DNA from: CAYSYM01 sp964435115
GTDB taxonomy: Bacteria > Chloroflexota > UBA6077 > CF-72
DNA length: 45,582 nt
NCBI GenBank assembly: GCA_964435115.1
Contig: CAYSYM010000029.1
Span: forward strand, 1-45,582
Direction of reading: 5' to 3'
Within the stretch, counting starts at the first letter, position 1. Every line of letters begins with the position of its first letter. The translations under genes were made by a program, and so were the position numbers. Of the stretch, positions 8,701-17,679 are shown in pieces. Under the pieces are notes generated by a model that did not search any database, was not told the origin of the DNA, and was given only the letters and a program-made list of their open reading frames with translations.

Positions 8701-10065
8701 TCAGCCATCGACGTCCCAGCCTCGCCGGCGTGCCCTGCCCGTGCGCCGCGCCAGGGCGCGGGGACGGACCGGACGTGCCTGGCCGCCAGGTGAGCGGTAG
8801 GGAACGACGGTGGCGCCGTGCGCGGTCGAGGAGGACGGGGTCGGTCCACCGCCCAGGGCGTGCCGCGAGGGCCGGCCAGACGCGAGTGTGGCGCTCTGCA
8901 CTGGAAGAGGGCTCGCGTCGTCCGCGACAGGCGCCCCGCGGAAGCGGGAGATGCTCAGCAGCAGGCCGACCGCCACCATTGAGACCACCGTGGAGTTGCC
9001 GCCGAACGAGACGAGCGGGAGGGTGATGCCGGTGTAGGGCAGGCTGTTCGTGACCACGGCAATGTTGACGAGGGCCTGGAGGATGAGCATGGTGGTCAAC
9101 CCGGTGGCCAGCAGACGGCCGAACGTGTCGGGCGCCCGCCAGGCGATGGTGAATCCCCGCCAGGCGACCAGCCCGAACAGGGCCAGCACCGCGGCCGCGC
9201 CGAGGAACCCGAGTTCCTCGCCGATGATGGCGAAGATGGCGTCGGTGTGGGCATTGGGTACCCAGTAGAACTTCTGCCGGCTGGCGCCGAGCCCGGCGCC
9301 GAAGAGTCCACCCGAGCCGAGCGCGATCAGGGTCTGGGCGGTGTGCCAGCCGGTGCCCTGGAGGTCGCTCCACGGGTCGAGGAACGCCGTGATCCGGTCC
9401 TGGCGATAGCCGCTCAGGCGGGAGATGAGCGCGATGCCGGCCAGGACGCCCGCCGCGCCGAGGGCGCCGACGTGCAGCAGGTTCGCGCCGGCGACGAAGA
9501 ACACGACCGCGGCCGTCCCGACGATGATCGCGGTTGTGCCGAGGTCGGGCTGCAGCTCGACGAGACCGGCGACCACGACCACGATGATGGCGAAGGGGAG
9601 CGAGCCCCGGCTGAGCTGCTTGACCTGCGAGCTGCCGCGCCGGGCGAGCCAGTCGGCCAGGTACAGCACCAGCGCCAGCTTGGCCAGCTCGCTGGGCTGG
9701 AGCTGAAAGAGCGGCCCCACTTTGATCCAGCGTACGGCCCCGTACGAGCGCGTGCCGACACCGGGCACCAGGACCAGCAGTAGGAGCGCGATGCACGCCA
9801 GCATCACCAGGAGGGACAGGCGACGCCAGTGGTGGTACTCCACACGCGCGGCGACGAGGAGCCCGACCGCCCCGATGCCAACCCACAGGAGCTGGCGGGT
9901 CAGGAAGTAGAGGTCGTCGTTGAACTCGTTGTGCGCGATGACGAAGCTGGCGCTGTAGACCATGAGGGTGCCGACGACGAGCAGGGCGACGACGCTCCCC
10001 AGGAGCACGTAGTCGATCCGCGCGGACGCTCCGCCCCGTCGGGCGTCGGGCGTGTCCACGCTCAC
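8701..10065 (-). CDS. ftsW: Septal peptidoglycan polymerase FtsW (SEDS family)
   Basis: Polytopic glycosyltransferase that polymerises lipid II at the septum with FtsI. 454 residues from GTG 10065, which overlaps the murD stop. About ten membrane segments are apparent, with family motifs QPSELAKLALVLYLADWLARR, VELQPDLGTT, the GSGGLFGAGLGASRQKFYWVPNAHTD stretch split over the large loop, IGEELGFLGA, and the C-terminal LPLVSFGGNS. After the last helix there is a basic, low-complexity cytoplasmic tail of about 75 residues (RPVRPRALARRTGRARRRG), longer than usual. It could be RodA by sequence alone, but the dcw location supports FtsW. Confidence 0.94.
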   Translation of the reverse strand: MSVDTPDARRGGASARIDYVLLGSVVALLVVGTLMVYSASFVIAHNEFNDDLYFLTRQLLWVGIGAVGLLVAARVEYHHWRRLSLLVMLACIALLLLVLVPGVGTRSYGAVRWIKVGPLFQLQPSELAKLALVLYLADWLARRGSSQVKQLSRGSLPFAIIVVVVAGLVELQPDLGTTAIIVGTAAVVFFVAGANLLHVGALGAAGVLAGIALISRLSGYRQDRITAFLDPWSDLQGTGWHTAQTLIALGSGGLFGAGLGASRQKFYWVPNAHTDAIFAIIGEELGFLGAAAVLALFGLVAWRGFTIAWRAPDTFGRLLATGLTTMLILQALVNIAVVTNSLPYTGITLPLVSFGGNSTVVSMVAVGLLLSISRFRGAPVADDASPLPVQSATLASGRPSRHALGGGPTPSSSTAHGATVVPYRSPGGQARPVRPRALARRTGRARRRGWDVDG

Positions 10066-11513
10066 GCCGTACCTCCGCGCCGTGCGCCCGTCTCAGACGC
10101 GGGCAGCGGTACGGGGCGCCTCGCCGGCGAAGGCAGCGCGTGCACGGCCCGGGCGAAGTCCGCCCCACGCTCTTCGAAGTCGCGGTACAGGTCGAAGCTG
10201 GTGCCGCCGGGTGAGAGCAGGACGACGTCGCCGGGCCGAGCGACGTCCGCCGCCTGCCGCACTGCCTCGTCCATCGACCCGGCGCGGCTCACGGCGGCGT
10301 ACGCCGGATCGGCCTGTCGAATCGCGTCGGCGACGAGGTCGCTCATCTCGCCGAGCAGAACCACGTGGCGTGCCCGCGCCACGATCAGCCGGGCCCACTC
10401 GTGCATGGGCAGGTGCTTGTCGCGCCCCCCCGCTAGCAGGACGACCGGCTCGTCGAAGGCGCGCAGCGCGGCGATCGACCGCTCAGGCGCCGTGGCGATG
10501 GAGTCGTCGTAGAAGCGCACTCCCTCACGCTCGAGGACGAGCTGCAGGCGGTGTGGGACGCCACGGAACACGCGCGTGGCAGCGGCAATGGACTCCGACT
10601 CGACGCCGGCCGCGCTGGCGGCGGCCGCGGCGGCGAGGACATTGGCCAGGTTGTGTCGGCCGCGCAGCGGGATGTCCGCAACTGTTAGCAGCGGACGCTC
10701 GTGGAGCATCAGCCGGTCTCCGTCTAGGTAGGCGCCGTGGACCCGCCGCTCCAGGCTGAAATGGAGCGCTCGACCCCTGGGCTGGTAGCGAGACGCCCAC
10801 ACGTCGTCGGCGTTCAGGACCGCCCAGTCCGCCGGTCCCTGGTGGGCGAGGATGTGCCCTTTGGCTTCCCAGTAGGCCTCCATCGACGGGTGCCGGTCGA
10901 GGTGGTTGGCGGTCACGTTGGTGACCACCGCCACCTGTGGGCTGCGCCGCAGCGGCTCGAGCTGGAAGCTCGACAGCTCGAGGACCACCCAGCTCGCCGG
11001 GGTGATGCGGTCCAGCTCGCCCAGCAGCGGGCGGCCGATGTTGCCGCCGACGAACACGTCGCGGCCGGCGGCCCGGAAGATCTCGCCGGCGAGGCTGGTG
11101 GTGGTCGTCTTGCCGGCGCTACCGGTGATGCCGACGATCGGCGCCGGGCACAGCTCGAAGAAGAGCTGGACCAGGCTGCTGACCGGCACCCCGCGGCGCC
11201 GCGCCTCCTGGAGCAGGCCGTGCTCGGGCGGCACGCCCGGCGAAGCGAACACCACGTCGGCGCCGGCGACGTCCTCTGGCGCATGTCCACCGAACCGGTA
11301 GGTCGCCTCCACGCCAGCCAGCCGCATGCGCTCGTCGTGGAGCTGGGCCGCGGGCTTCTGGTCAGTCACGTGGACGCGGGCGCCCACCCGTGCCAGGAAG
11401 CGCACCAGGTCCAGCCCCTCGCGCGCCAGTCCGACGACCGTCGCGCGCTTGCCCTGGAGCATGGCGCGAGCCCGGGCCAGGGGCTCGGGCTCAGACGAGG
11501 ATGGCAAGCGCAA
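10062..11513 (-). CDS. murD: UDP-N-acetylmuramoylalanine-D-glutamate ligase MurD
   Basis: ATP-dependent ligase adding D-Glu to UDP-MurNAc-L-Ala. It has VVGLAREGLDLVRFL near the N-terminus, ASPGVPPEHGLL, the P-loop GITGSAGKTTTTSL, ELSSFQLEPL, NVTANHLDRHPSMEAYWEAK, HNLANVLAAAAAA, PHRLQLVLEREGVRFYDDSIATAPE and the C-terminal LLSPGGTSFDLYRDFEERG, all MurD-specific. The TTG at 11513 gives 483 residues and overlaps mraY by 23 bp. An ATG at 11462 (MLQGKRATVVGL) would give 466 residues and is about equally likely. It overlaps ftsW by 4 bp downstream. Confidence 0.95.
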   Translation of the reverse strand: MRLPSSSEPEPLARARAMLQGKRATVVGLAREGLDLVRFLARVGARVHVTDQKPAAQLHDERMRLAGVEATYRFGGHAPEDVAGADVVFASPGVPPEHGLLQEARRRGVPVSSLVQLFFELCPAPIVGITGSAGKTTTTSLAGEIFRAAGRDVFVGGNIGRPLLGELDRITPASWVVLELSSFQLEPLRRSPQVAVVTNVTANHLDRHPSMEAYWEAKGHILAHQGPADWAVLNADDVWASRYQPRGRALHFSLERRVHGAYLDGDRLMLHERPLLTVADIPLRGRHNLANVLAAAAAASAAGVESESIAAATRVFRGVPHRLQLVLEREGVRFYDDSIATAPERSIAALRAFDEPVVLLAGGRDKHLPMHEWARLIVARARHVVLLGEMSDLVADAIRQADPAYAAVSRAGSMDEAVRQAADVARPGDVVLLSPGGTSFDLYRDFEERGADFARAVHALPSPARRPVPLPASETGARRGGTA

Positions 11514-12474
11514 CTCCGAGCAGCCCCATCACCATGCTCACCAGCCAGAAGCGCTGGGCCACCTGGGTCTGGCTCCAGCCCATCATCTCGAAGTGGTGGT
11601 GCAGCGGCGCCATGCGGAACAGCCGCTTCCCGCCGGTCAGGCGGAAGTAGACCACCTGCAGAATCACGGAGGCGGCGACCGCGACGAACACGAACCCGAT
11701 GACCACCAGCAGCAGCACCTGGCCGAGCATGGCGGCGACGACCGCGAGCGTGGCGCCGAGCGCCAGCGAGCCGGTATCGCCCATGAAGACCTGGGCCGGG
11801 TAGGCGTTGAACCACAGGAAGCCCAGCAGGGCTCCCGCAACGGTGAAGCAGAACGTTGCCAGGTAGGTCTGGCCGTAGACCTGGGCGATGATGCCGTAGG
11901 CGGCGAACGCTACCGCGGCCGTGTGGCCGGCGAGGCTGTCCAGCCCATCCGTGAGGTTGACCGCGTGGGCGGTGCCCATGATGGCGAGCGCGGTCAGGGG
12001 GATCACCCACCAGCCGATGACGATCTCGTTTCGGATACCGGGCACGTACAGGTAGTCGATACCCAGCCCGTAGGGCTGATTCCACAGCAGGAACGCGGCG
12101 GCCACGGCCACGATGCCCAGCAGACCGAACTTGGTCTTGGCCGACAGCCCCTCGCCCCTCCTCCCCACCAGCGTCAGCCGGTCGTCGTACCACCCGAGGA
12201 TGGTGGCGGCTAGCATGACGCCGGTGGGGAGGAGGATCGACCGGCCGGAGGCGCGATACAGGGTGAGCGTCAGGAAGCCGGTGAGCACGAGGACGGTGAA
12301 GGTGACCAGCATGCCACCCATGGTCGGGGTGCCGGTCTTCTCGATGTGCGTGCTCGGCCCTTCGATGCGCACCTTCTTCCCCAGCCCGGCCCGGCGGAGG
12401 TAGTTCACGTACGGGTAGCCGAGGATGGTGGTGATCAGGAATGCCATGGCCGCCATGGCCAGCGCGATCGGCAC
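11491..12474 (-). CDS. mraY: Phospho-N-acetylmuramoyl-pentapeptide-transferase MraY
   Basis: Integral membrane enzyme that transfers phospho-MurNAc-pentapeptide to undecaprenyl phosphate, giving lipid I. 327 residues from GTG 12474, 4 bp after the murF stop. About ten hydrophobic helices carry the family signatures EKTGTPTMGGMLV, the acidic GWYDDRLTL, VNLTDGLDSLAG, NAYPAQVFMGDTGSLALGA, and the histidine-rich MAPLHHHFEMMGWSQTQVAQRFW. All the catalytic aspartates expected for the family are visible. Confidence 0.96.
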   Translation of the reverse strand: MPIALAMAAMAFLITTILGYPYVNYLRRAGLGKKVRIEGPSTHIEKTGTPTMGGMLVTFTVLVLTGFLTLTLYRASGRSILLPTGVMLAATILGWYDDRLTLVGRRGEGLSAKTKFGLLGIVAVAAAFLLWNQPYGLGIDYLYVPGIRNEIVIGWWVIPLTALAIMGTAHAVNLTDGLDSLAGHTAAVAFAAYGIIAQVYGQTYLATFCFTVAGALLGFLWFNAYPAQVFMGDTGSLALGATLAVVAAMLGQVLLLVVIGFVFVAVAASVILQVVYFRLTGGKRLFRMAPLHHHFEMMGWSQTQVAQRFWLVSMVMGLLGVALAILV

Positions 12475-12478
12475 GCGC

Positions 12479-13885
12479 CTACCCTTCGCCCTCGGCGCGG
12501 ATGGCCTGTGCCACCACGTCCAGGCCCATCGCCCGTGAGCCCTTCACCAGCACGTCGTCGCCGGGGCGCAGCCGCCGGCTGAGCAGGTCGACGATCTGCT
12601 CCAGACTACCGGCCTCGACGACCTGGTCGGGGCGCAGCCCTGCGGTGCGCGCCTCGTCCGCGGTCAGGCGCGACCGCTCCCCGTAGGTGATCAGCAGGTC
12701 GAGGACCAGTGCCGCACGGGTGCCGACACGGCGGTGGCCCGGCACTTCCTCGGCGCCCAGCTCCAGCATGTCGCCGAGCACGGCGATCTTGCGGCGACCT
12801 GGCAGCTCGCGCAGCAGGTTCAGGGCCGCCAGCGTCGACTCCGGGCTCGCGTTGTAGCTGTCGTCGACGATGCGCGAGCCGTTGATGCCGTCCACGACCA
12901 GCAGGCGCAGGGTGGGGGTCAGCTCGTGGAGCGCCTCCGCCGCCTCGCTGAGGTCGAACCGCTCCTCGAGGGCGACGGCGGCGGCGGCGAGCGCGGCGTG
13001 CACGCTGTGGGCGCCCAGCAGTGGCAGCCGGACGTGGCGGCGCTGGCCCGCGTGCTCGAGGTCGAACACCACCCCCATCAGCCCCTGGCTGTCGATATTC
13101 TCGGCCCGCACGTCCGCCTCGGGCGCCACGCCGTAACGCACCACCCGCGCGCGCGTGGCGCCCGCCATCGCTGCCACACGCGCGTCGTCGGCGTTCAGCA
13201 CCGCCACCCCGTCCGCCGGCAGCTCTTCGACCAGCTCCTGCTTGGCTGCCTGGATGCGCTCGATGGTGCCCAGACGCTCCAGATGGACAGGCAGGACGGA
13301 GGTGACCACGCCGATGCGTGGGCGGGCGAGCCGAGCCAGGAGGCGAATGTCCCCGGGTGCGTACATGCCCATCTCGAGCACCGCGATCTCATGGTGGAGG
13401 CTGAGGCCGTTGAGCAGGGTGAGCGGCAGGCCGATCTCCGAGTTAAGGTTGCCTTCGCTCTTCAGGACCCGGCGTTTGCGCGCGAGCACGCCGGCGATCA
13501 CCTCTTTCGTGGTCGTCTTGCCCAGGCTGCCGGTCACGCCCACCACCTCCAGCTCCGCGTGCCGCTCCATCTCGTACCGCGCCATCGCCTCGAGCGCCTG
13601 CTGCGTGGACGGCACCACGACGAGTGGGGGCCCGTCCGCCTCTGGATCGAGCGCCCAGGCGCAATCGGCCGGGACGCGCTCCACCAGCGCGCCGGTGGCG
13701 CCCCGGGCGAGCGCCTGGGCGACGAACGCGTGCCCATCGTGCTTCTGCCCGCGCAGCGCCACGAACAGGGCGCCGGGCGTCGCCTGGCGCGAGTCGACCG
13801 CCACCGAGCTGAACCGGGCCGCCCGCTGCTGGGTGCCCCGTAACTGGCCGCCCGTAGCCTCGAGGATCTCCTGGAGGGTGAGCAT
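12479..13885 (-). CDS. murF: UDP-MurNAc-tripeptide-D-Ala-D-Ala ligase MurF
   Basis: Adds the D-Ala-D-Ala dipeptide to complete the UDP-MurNAc-pentapeptide. 468 residues from ATG 13885, 3 bp after the ftsI stop. It shows the N-terminal VDSRQATPGALFVALRG, P-loop GVTGSLGKTTTKEVIAGVL, NLNSEIGLPLTLL, EMGMYAPGDI, and the MurF-type VDDSYNASPESTLAAL and VLGDMLELG segments near the C-terminus. The latter two distinguish it from MurE, which this cluster lacks. The C-terminal LVKGSRAMGLD is also typical of MurF. Confidence 0.95.
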   Translation of the reverse strand: MLTLQEILEATGGQLRGTQQRAARFSSVAVDSRQATPGALFVALRGQKHDGHAFVAQALARGATGALVERVPADCAWALDPEADGPPLVVVPSTQQALEAMARYEMERHAELEVVGVTGSLGKTTTKEVIAGVLARKRRVLKSEGNLNSEIGLPLTLLNGLSLHHEIAVLEMGMYAPGDIRLLARLARPRIGVVTSVLPVHLERLGTIERIQAAKQELVEELPADGVAVLNADDARVAAMAGATRARVVRYGVAPEADVRAENIDSQGLMGVVFDLEHAGQRRHVRLPLLGAHSVHAALAAAAVALEERFDLSEAAEALHELTPTLRLLVVDGINGSRIVDDSYNASPESTLAALNLLRELPGRRKIAVLGDMLELGAEEVPGHRRVGTRAALVLDLLITYGERSRLTADEARTAGLRPDQVVEAGSLEQIVDLLSRRLRPGDDVLVKGSRAMGLDVVAQAIRAEGEG

Positions 13886-13888
13886 CGC

Positions 13889-15646
13889 TCAGCCGTCCGC
13901 CTGCCGGGCGAGCAGGTTGTTGGGGGGAATGCGGTAGTACGCCAGGAGCTCCTGCGCGAGCTGCTTCAGCACGGGCACGGCCACCACCCCGCCGTAGAGT
14001 GCCTCAGGGCCGTCGAGTCGGATGAGGACGGCAAACCGTGGGGCTTCAGCAGGGAAGAGCGAGACGACGGACGCAAAGGTGTAGTTCTGATCGTAGCCGA
14101 GATTCGTCGGCGTCTCCGCCGTCCCCGTCTTCAGAGCGAGCGTGTAGCCCGGCACGCGGTGCGGCTTCAACGCCTCCTGCTGGCCCACCTCGACCATCAT
14201 CTGGAGGAGCGTGCGCGCCGTTCGGGGCGAGACGACCTGCCTCACGCGCTCGGGCGCCAGCGGGGTAGCGCCCTCCGCGCTGCGCAGCTCGCGCACCAGC
14301 CGCGGCCGCACCAGCGTCCCGTCGTTCCCCAGCGCGGCGATGGCCGAGAGCATCTGGAGCGGCGTGACGGTGATCCCCTGTCCGTACGCGTTGGTCGCCA
14401 GGTCGGCCCGGCTCCAGCGGTCGCTCTGGTTGCTGCGTACCATCCCCTGGATCTCGCCCGGCAGCCGGATGCCGGTGGGCTGGCCGAACCCGAACGCGTC
14501 GACGTAGCGGTAGAAGCGGTCCGCGCCGAGCAGGCCGGCGACCCACTGGGTGCCGACGTTGGACGACTTGATGAGGACCTGCGTCATCGTGATGGTGCCG
14601 TTGGCGGCGCCATCCCAGTTGCGGATGATCCACCCGCCGACGTTGGCGAAGCCCGGGTCGTTCACCGTCGTGCCCGGGCTCACCAGCCCTTCTTCGATCG
14701 CGGCAGCCATCGTCACCGGCTTCATGGTGGAGCCGGGCTCGTACTGCTCCGTGACGACCTTGGCGTTGTAAAGGCTGGCCTTGTCCGGCTGGTAGATCTG
14801 GTCGGCGGTCAGGCTGTAGGTCGGGTTGTTGGCGACGGCCAGGAGGTTCCCGGTGGCGGGCTCCATGACGATCACCAGGCCCCCGGTCGCCCTGTTCTTC
14901 TTCACCGCGTCGTCCAGCAGGCGCTCGGTGGTCCGCTGGGCGAAGCGGTCGAGTGTGAGCACGAGGTCCACGCCCTCCCGGGGAGGCGTCAAGACGCGGC
15001 GGCCGAGCGCGATCTCCTGGCCGGCGGTGTCACGCTCCGTGTCGATGATGCCGGGGGTGCCGGCGAGCTCCGCATCGTAGCTCAACTCCAGGCCTGCCAG
15101 CCCCGTGAAGTCCTGGCCCACGAACCCGAGCACCTGGGCGGCGAGGCTGCCCTCCGGGTACTGGCGAATCGGCTCCTTCTCCAGGTAGATGCCTGCCAGG
15201 CCGAGCGTGCGCACCTGCTCGGCGACGGCGGACGGTACCCGGCTGGCGAGCACCACCGGCCGCGTGGCGTCCTGGCTCAGCCGCGCCCGGATCTCGGCCG
15301 CCGGCTTCCGCAGGATCGGGCTCAGGGCGGCGGCCGCCTGGTCCGGGTTGTCCACCAGCGAGCCGAGGGCGTAGACGCTGTCGTAGAGCACGCTCACGGC
15401 GAGCGCGTTGCCGTTCGTATCCAGGAGGGCACCGCGGCGCGGGATGATGGGGATCTGGGCGCGGCGCTCCGCGCTGGCCAGGCTCTGGTAGCGCGCCGCG
15501 TCCAACACCTGGAAGGTGAACAGGCGCCAGAGGAGCACGATGGCCAATCCGCCGAACAGCGCGCACACGAGGGCGAGCCGCACCTGCGCGCCGGTGCCGG
15601 CCGCCCCGCGCAGGGAGCCTCTCAGGTGAGTCGGGCGGATCGCCAT
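13889..15646 (-). CDS. ftsI: Septal penicillin-binding protein FtsI (PBP3/PBP2b-type transpeptidase)
   Basis: Class B penicillin-binding protein that cross-links septal peptidoglycan with FtsW. The chosen start is ATG 15646 (585 residues). The in-frame extension to 15961 is antisense-like noise over ftsL. One membrane segment at about 23-45 is followed by the pedestal domain beginning RRGALLDTNGNALAVS. The transpeptidase domain has the catalytic STMK, the SSN triad, and KTGTAET. No PASTA repeats are seen at the C-terminus. The gene starts 7 bp after the ftsL stop. Confidence 0.94.
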   Translation of the reverse strand: MAIRPTHLRGSLRGAAGTGAQVRLALVCALFGGLAIVLLWRLFTFQVLDAARYQSLASAERRAQIPIIPRRGALLDTNGNALAVSVLYDSVYALGSLVDNPDQAAAALSPILRKPAAEIRARLSQDATRPVVLASRVPSAVAEQVRTLGLAGIYLEKEPIRQYPEGSLAAQVLGFVGQDFTGLAGLELSYDAELAGTPGIIDTERDTAGQEIALGRRVLTPPREGVDLVLTLDRFAQRTTERLLDDAVKKNRATGGLVIVMEPATGNLLAVANNPTYSLTADQIYQPDKASLYNAKVVTEQYEPGSTMKPVTMAAAIEEGLVSPGTTVNDPGFANVGGWIIRNWDGAANGTITMTQVLIKSSNVGTQWVAGLLGADRFYRYVDAFGFGQPTGIRLPGEIQGMVRSNQSDRWSRADLATNAYGQGITVTPLQMLSAIAALGNDGTLVRPRLVRELRSAEGATPLAPERVRQVVSPRTARTLLQMMVEVGQQEALKPHRVPGYTLALKTGTAETPTNLGYDQNYTFASVVSLFPAEAPRFAVLIRLDGPEALYGGVVAVPVLKQLAQELLAYYRIPPNNLLARQADG

Positions 15647-15653
15647 GCCTACT

Positions 15654-16115
15654 TCAGCGTGGCGCGGGCCGGGCCTCGACGGCGAGGTAGGTGAGCCACT
15701 CCGGCGGCTGCATCCCCAGGCGATTGACCGCCTCCGCCTCGATCCAGGGCAACGAGCGCAGCTTCGACAGCTCGAGCTTGAGCTGCTCGTTGCGGAGCTG
15801 CCATTCGGACCGGTCCGCCTGCAGCTGCTGGATGTCATAGCCGGTCGCCGCCACTCCGCTGGTCTGGACGAGATAGACGAGCGCGACCGCGCAGACGGCG
15901 AGCAGGGTGGTGGGCAGCCAGCCAGCGGCACGCACCCGCCCGAGGATGGGGAGGGAGGCATCCTGCCAGGGCAGGGCCGCGGGGAGCGGCAGGCGGGCGA
16001 CAGGCGCCTGGACCGCCCGGGGCGGCCTGCTGGAGGCGCGGCGGACGGGTCGCGGCGGCGTGAGCCGCCGACGGGTCGGGAGCTGGGGGCGCGTGGCGCT
16101 GGGGGAGGTGGGCAT
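15654..16115 (-). CDS. ftsL: FtsL/DivIC-like septum formation protein
   Basis: A 153-residue bitopic protein: a basic Pro/Arg-rich cytoplasmic N-terminus of about 70 residues, one membrane helix (GWLPTTLLAVCAVALVYLV), and then a short coiled coil (YDIQQLQADRSEWQLRNEQL) ending in the conserved IEAEAVNRLGMQPPE patch seen in FtsL. Sequence conservation in this family is low, so the call rests on topology and position between rsmH and ftsI. The ATG at 16115 has a GAGGT about 17 nt upstream, separated by a 9-C run; an upstream in-frame extension overlaps rsmH and is unlikely. Confidence 0.82.
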   Translation of the reverse strand: MPTSPSATRPQLPTRRRLTPPRPVRRASSRPPRAVQAPVARLPLPAALPWQDASLPILGRVRAAGWLPTTLLAVCAVALVYLVQTSGVAATGYDIQQLQADRSEWQLRNEQLKLELSKLRSLPWIEAEAVNRLGMQPPEWLTYLAVEARPAPR

Positions 16116-16138
16116 GGGCTTGGGGGGGGGACCTCGAC

Positions 16139-17125
16139 TTACAGATGTCCGGGCTCGACGGGCGCGCGGTGCGCGGGCGGGGAGGGTGGAGGTGGGAGGC
16201 GTTCGGCGGCGCGGAGCTTGGCGCTCCGCGATCGGGGGTTTGCGGCCTGCTCGGCCGCGCTGGGGACAACCGGCTTGCGCGTGAGGATGGTGACGAGCGA
16301 GGCGCGCTCCTCGGTACCGGTGGACCACTCGCGAAAGCGCCACTTGACAATGCGGTCTTCCAGCGAGTGGAAGCTGATCGCCGCCACCCGTCCGCCCGGT
16401 TTCAGGAGGGTGAGGGCGGCGGCAAGCCCCGCTTCCAGGGCCGTCAGCTCGTCGTTGACGGCGATCCGCAGCGCCTGGAAGAGACGCGTGGCGGGATGAA
16501 TGCGGCCGCGCGCCGGGCCGAGCGCGGCCAGGGCCGCCTGGACCAGGTCGCCCGTGCGTTCGAAGGGCGCGCGCCGCCGCCGCTCGACGACCGCCCGGGC
16601 TACGCGGCGCGCCCGCGGCTCGTCCCCATACGTGCGGAAGATGCGCGCCAGCTCTGGCTCCGGCAGCGCGTTCAACAGCTCGGCCGCCGTCGGCCGGTCC
16701 GCGCTCGGGTCCAGGCGCATGTCGAGCGGCTCGTCGAAGCGGAAGGAGAAGCCACGCGCCGACCGGTCGAGCTGGATGCTCGACACGCCGAGGTCAAACA
16801 GCACCGCGTCGACCTCCGCCACAGCCTGCTCGCGCGCCACGCTGGCGAGGTGGCGGAAGTCGCGGTTGGCGAGCCGGAACCGACCCGCGAATGGCGCCAG
16901 CCGCTGGGCGGCCAGCGCGAGCGCGCTGGCATCCGCGTCCAGCCCGAGCAGCCGGCCGTCGGGCGAGGAGCGCTCCAGGAGCCCGAAGCTGTGGCCGCCC
17001 CCGTTCACGGTGCAGTCCACCGCCAGGTAGCCACCGGGCCGCGGCGCGAGGAGCGCGAGCACCTCCTCGTAGAGCACGCTCTGGTGCAGCGGCTGGTCCG
17101 CGCCCAGGCCGCGGTCGCCCGTCAT
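16139..17125 (-). CDS. rsmH: 16S rRNA (cytosine-1402-N4)-methyltransferase RsmH (MraW)
   Basis: SAM-dependent methyltransferase acting on C1402 in the decoding centre of 16S rRNA. 328 residues from ATG 17125. Family motifs are HQSVLYEEVLALL, VDCTVNGGGHS (the usual motif is closer to VD-T-GGGGH, so Asn replaces one Gly), LGLDADASAL, VLFDLGVSSIQLD, GFSFRFDEPLDMRLD, TRLFQALRIAVNDEL, and ISFHSLEDRIVKWRF. The C-terminal PRSRSAKLRAAERL matches the conserved end. A 36-bp gap separates it from mraZ. Confidence 0.95.
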   Translation of the reverse strand: MTGDRGLGADQPLHQSVLYEEVLALLAPRPGGYLAVDCTVNGGGHSFGLLERSSPDGRLLGLDADASALALAAQRLAPFAGRFRLANRDFRHLASVAREQAVAEVDAVLFDLGVSSIQLDRSARGFSFRFDEPLDMRLDPSADRPTAAELLNALPEPELARIFRTYGDEPRARRVARAVVERRRRAPFERTGDLVQAALAALGPARGRIHPATRLFQALRIAVNDELTALEAGLAAALTLLKPGGRVAAISFHSLEDRIVKWRFREWSTGTEERASLVTILTRKPVVPSAAEQAANPRSRSAKLRAAERLPPPPSPPAHRAPVEPGHL

Positions 17126-17161
17126 GGCGCAGCCGCTGTGCCACCGGCTGTCGCAGGCGCA

Positions 17162-17593
17162 TTACGGCGCTCGCTCCGCGAGGTGCTCGGCCAGCTCGAC
17201 ACTACCCGCTTCCGCTTCGCCACGCTCCCGCACCCACTCCTCGCGGGCCCACACCTCGATGCGGTCGGCCAGTCCGACCACGACAACCTCCGTGCCGAGG
17301 CCGGCGTAGGCGCGGAGGTACTGGGGAATGACGACCCGGCCCAGCTTGTCCGGCTGCGCCTGGACGGCGCCCGAGAAGAAGAGACGCTGCATGCGTCGGG
17401 CGTCGCCCTGCCAGGGATTGAGGCCAGCCACCCGCTCGGCCATCTTGCGCCAGCTCTCGCCGTCCCAGATGACCAGGCAGCGCTCGAGCCCGCGGGTGAT
17501 GAACAGGCCGGCCTCCAGCGCGGGGCGGAATTTGGCAGGGATGGAGAGCCGGCCCTTGTCGTCGATGGCGTGCTCGAACTCGCCGAGGAACAT
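17162..17593 (-). CDS. mraZ: Transcriptional regulator MraZ
   Basis: A 143-residue protein with two tandem AbrB-like swapped-hairpin domains: FEHAIDDKGRLSIPAKFR at about 6-23 and DKLGRVVIPQYLRAYAGL at about 82-99. MraZ proteins form rings that bind direct repeats upstream of their own operon. Such repeats are present just upstream here, supporting autoregulation. ATG 17593 starts the conserved MFLGEFEH; no strong ribosome binding site is visible in front of it. First gene of the dcw operon. Confidence 0.95.
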   Translation of the reverse strand: MFLGEFEHAIDDKGRLSIPAKFRPALEAGLFITRGLERCLVIWDGESWRKMAERVAGLNPWQGDARRMQRLFFSGAVQAQPDKLGRVVIPQYLRAYAGLGTEVVVVGLADRIEVWAREEWVRERGEAEAGSVELAEHLAERAP

Positions 17594-17632
17594 GCGGGGC
17601 CGCTAGCGCTCCCCGGCCTGGCTGCGAGTTGT

Positions 17633-17679
17633 GCACACCGCTTCCCACTTATCCCCACACTTTTCCACGCGGCCCCCAC
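17633..17679 (-). promoter_or_regulatory. MraZ operator: ladder of GTGGGR boxes
   Basis: Reading the minus strand, GTGGGG begins at 17679, GTGGAA at 17668, GTGGGG at 17658 and GTGGGA at 17648, with a degenerate GTGTGC at 17638. The spacing is 11, 10, 10 and 10 bp. This is the direct-repeat architecture (TGGGN about every 10 bp) known for MraZ. The first box touches the putative -10 element. Confidence 0.8.
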
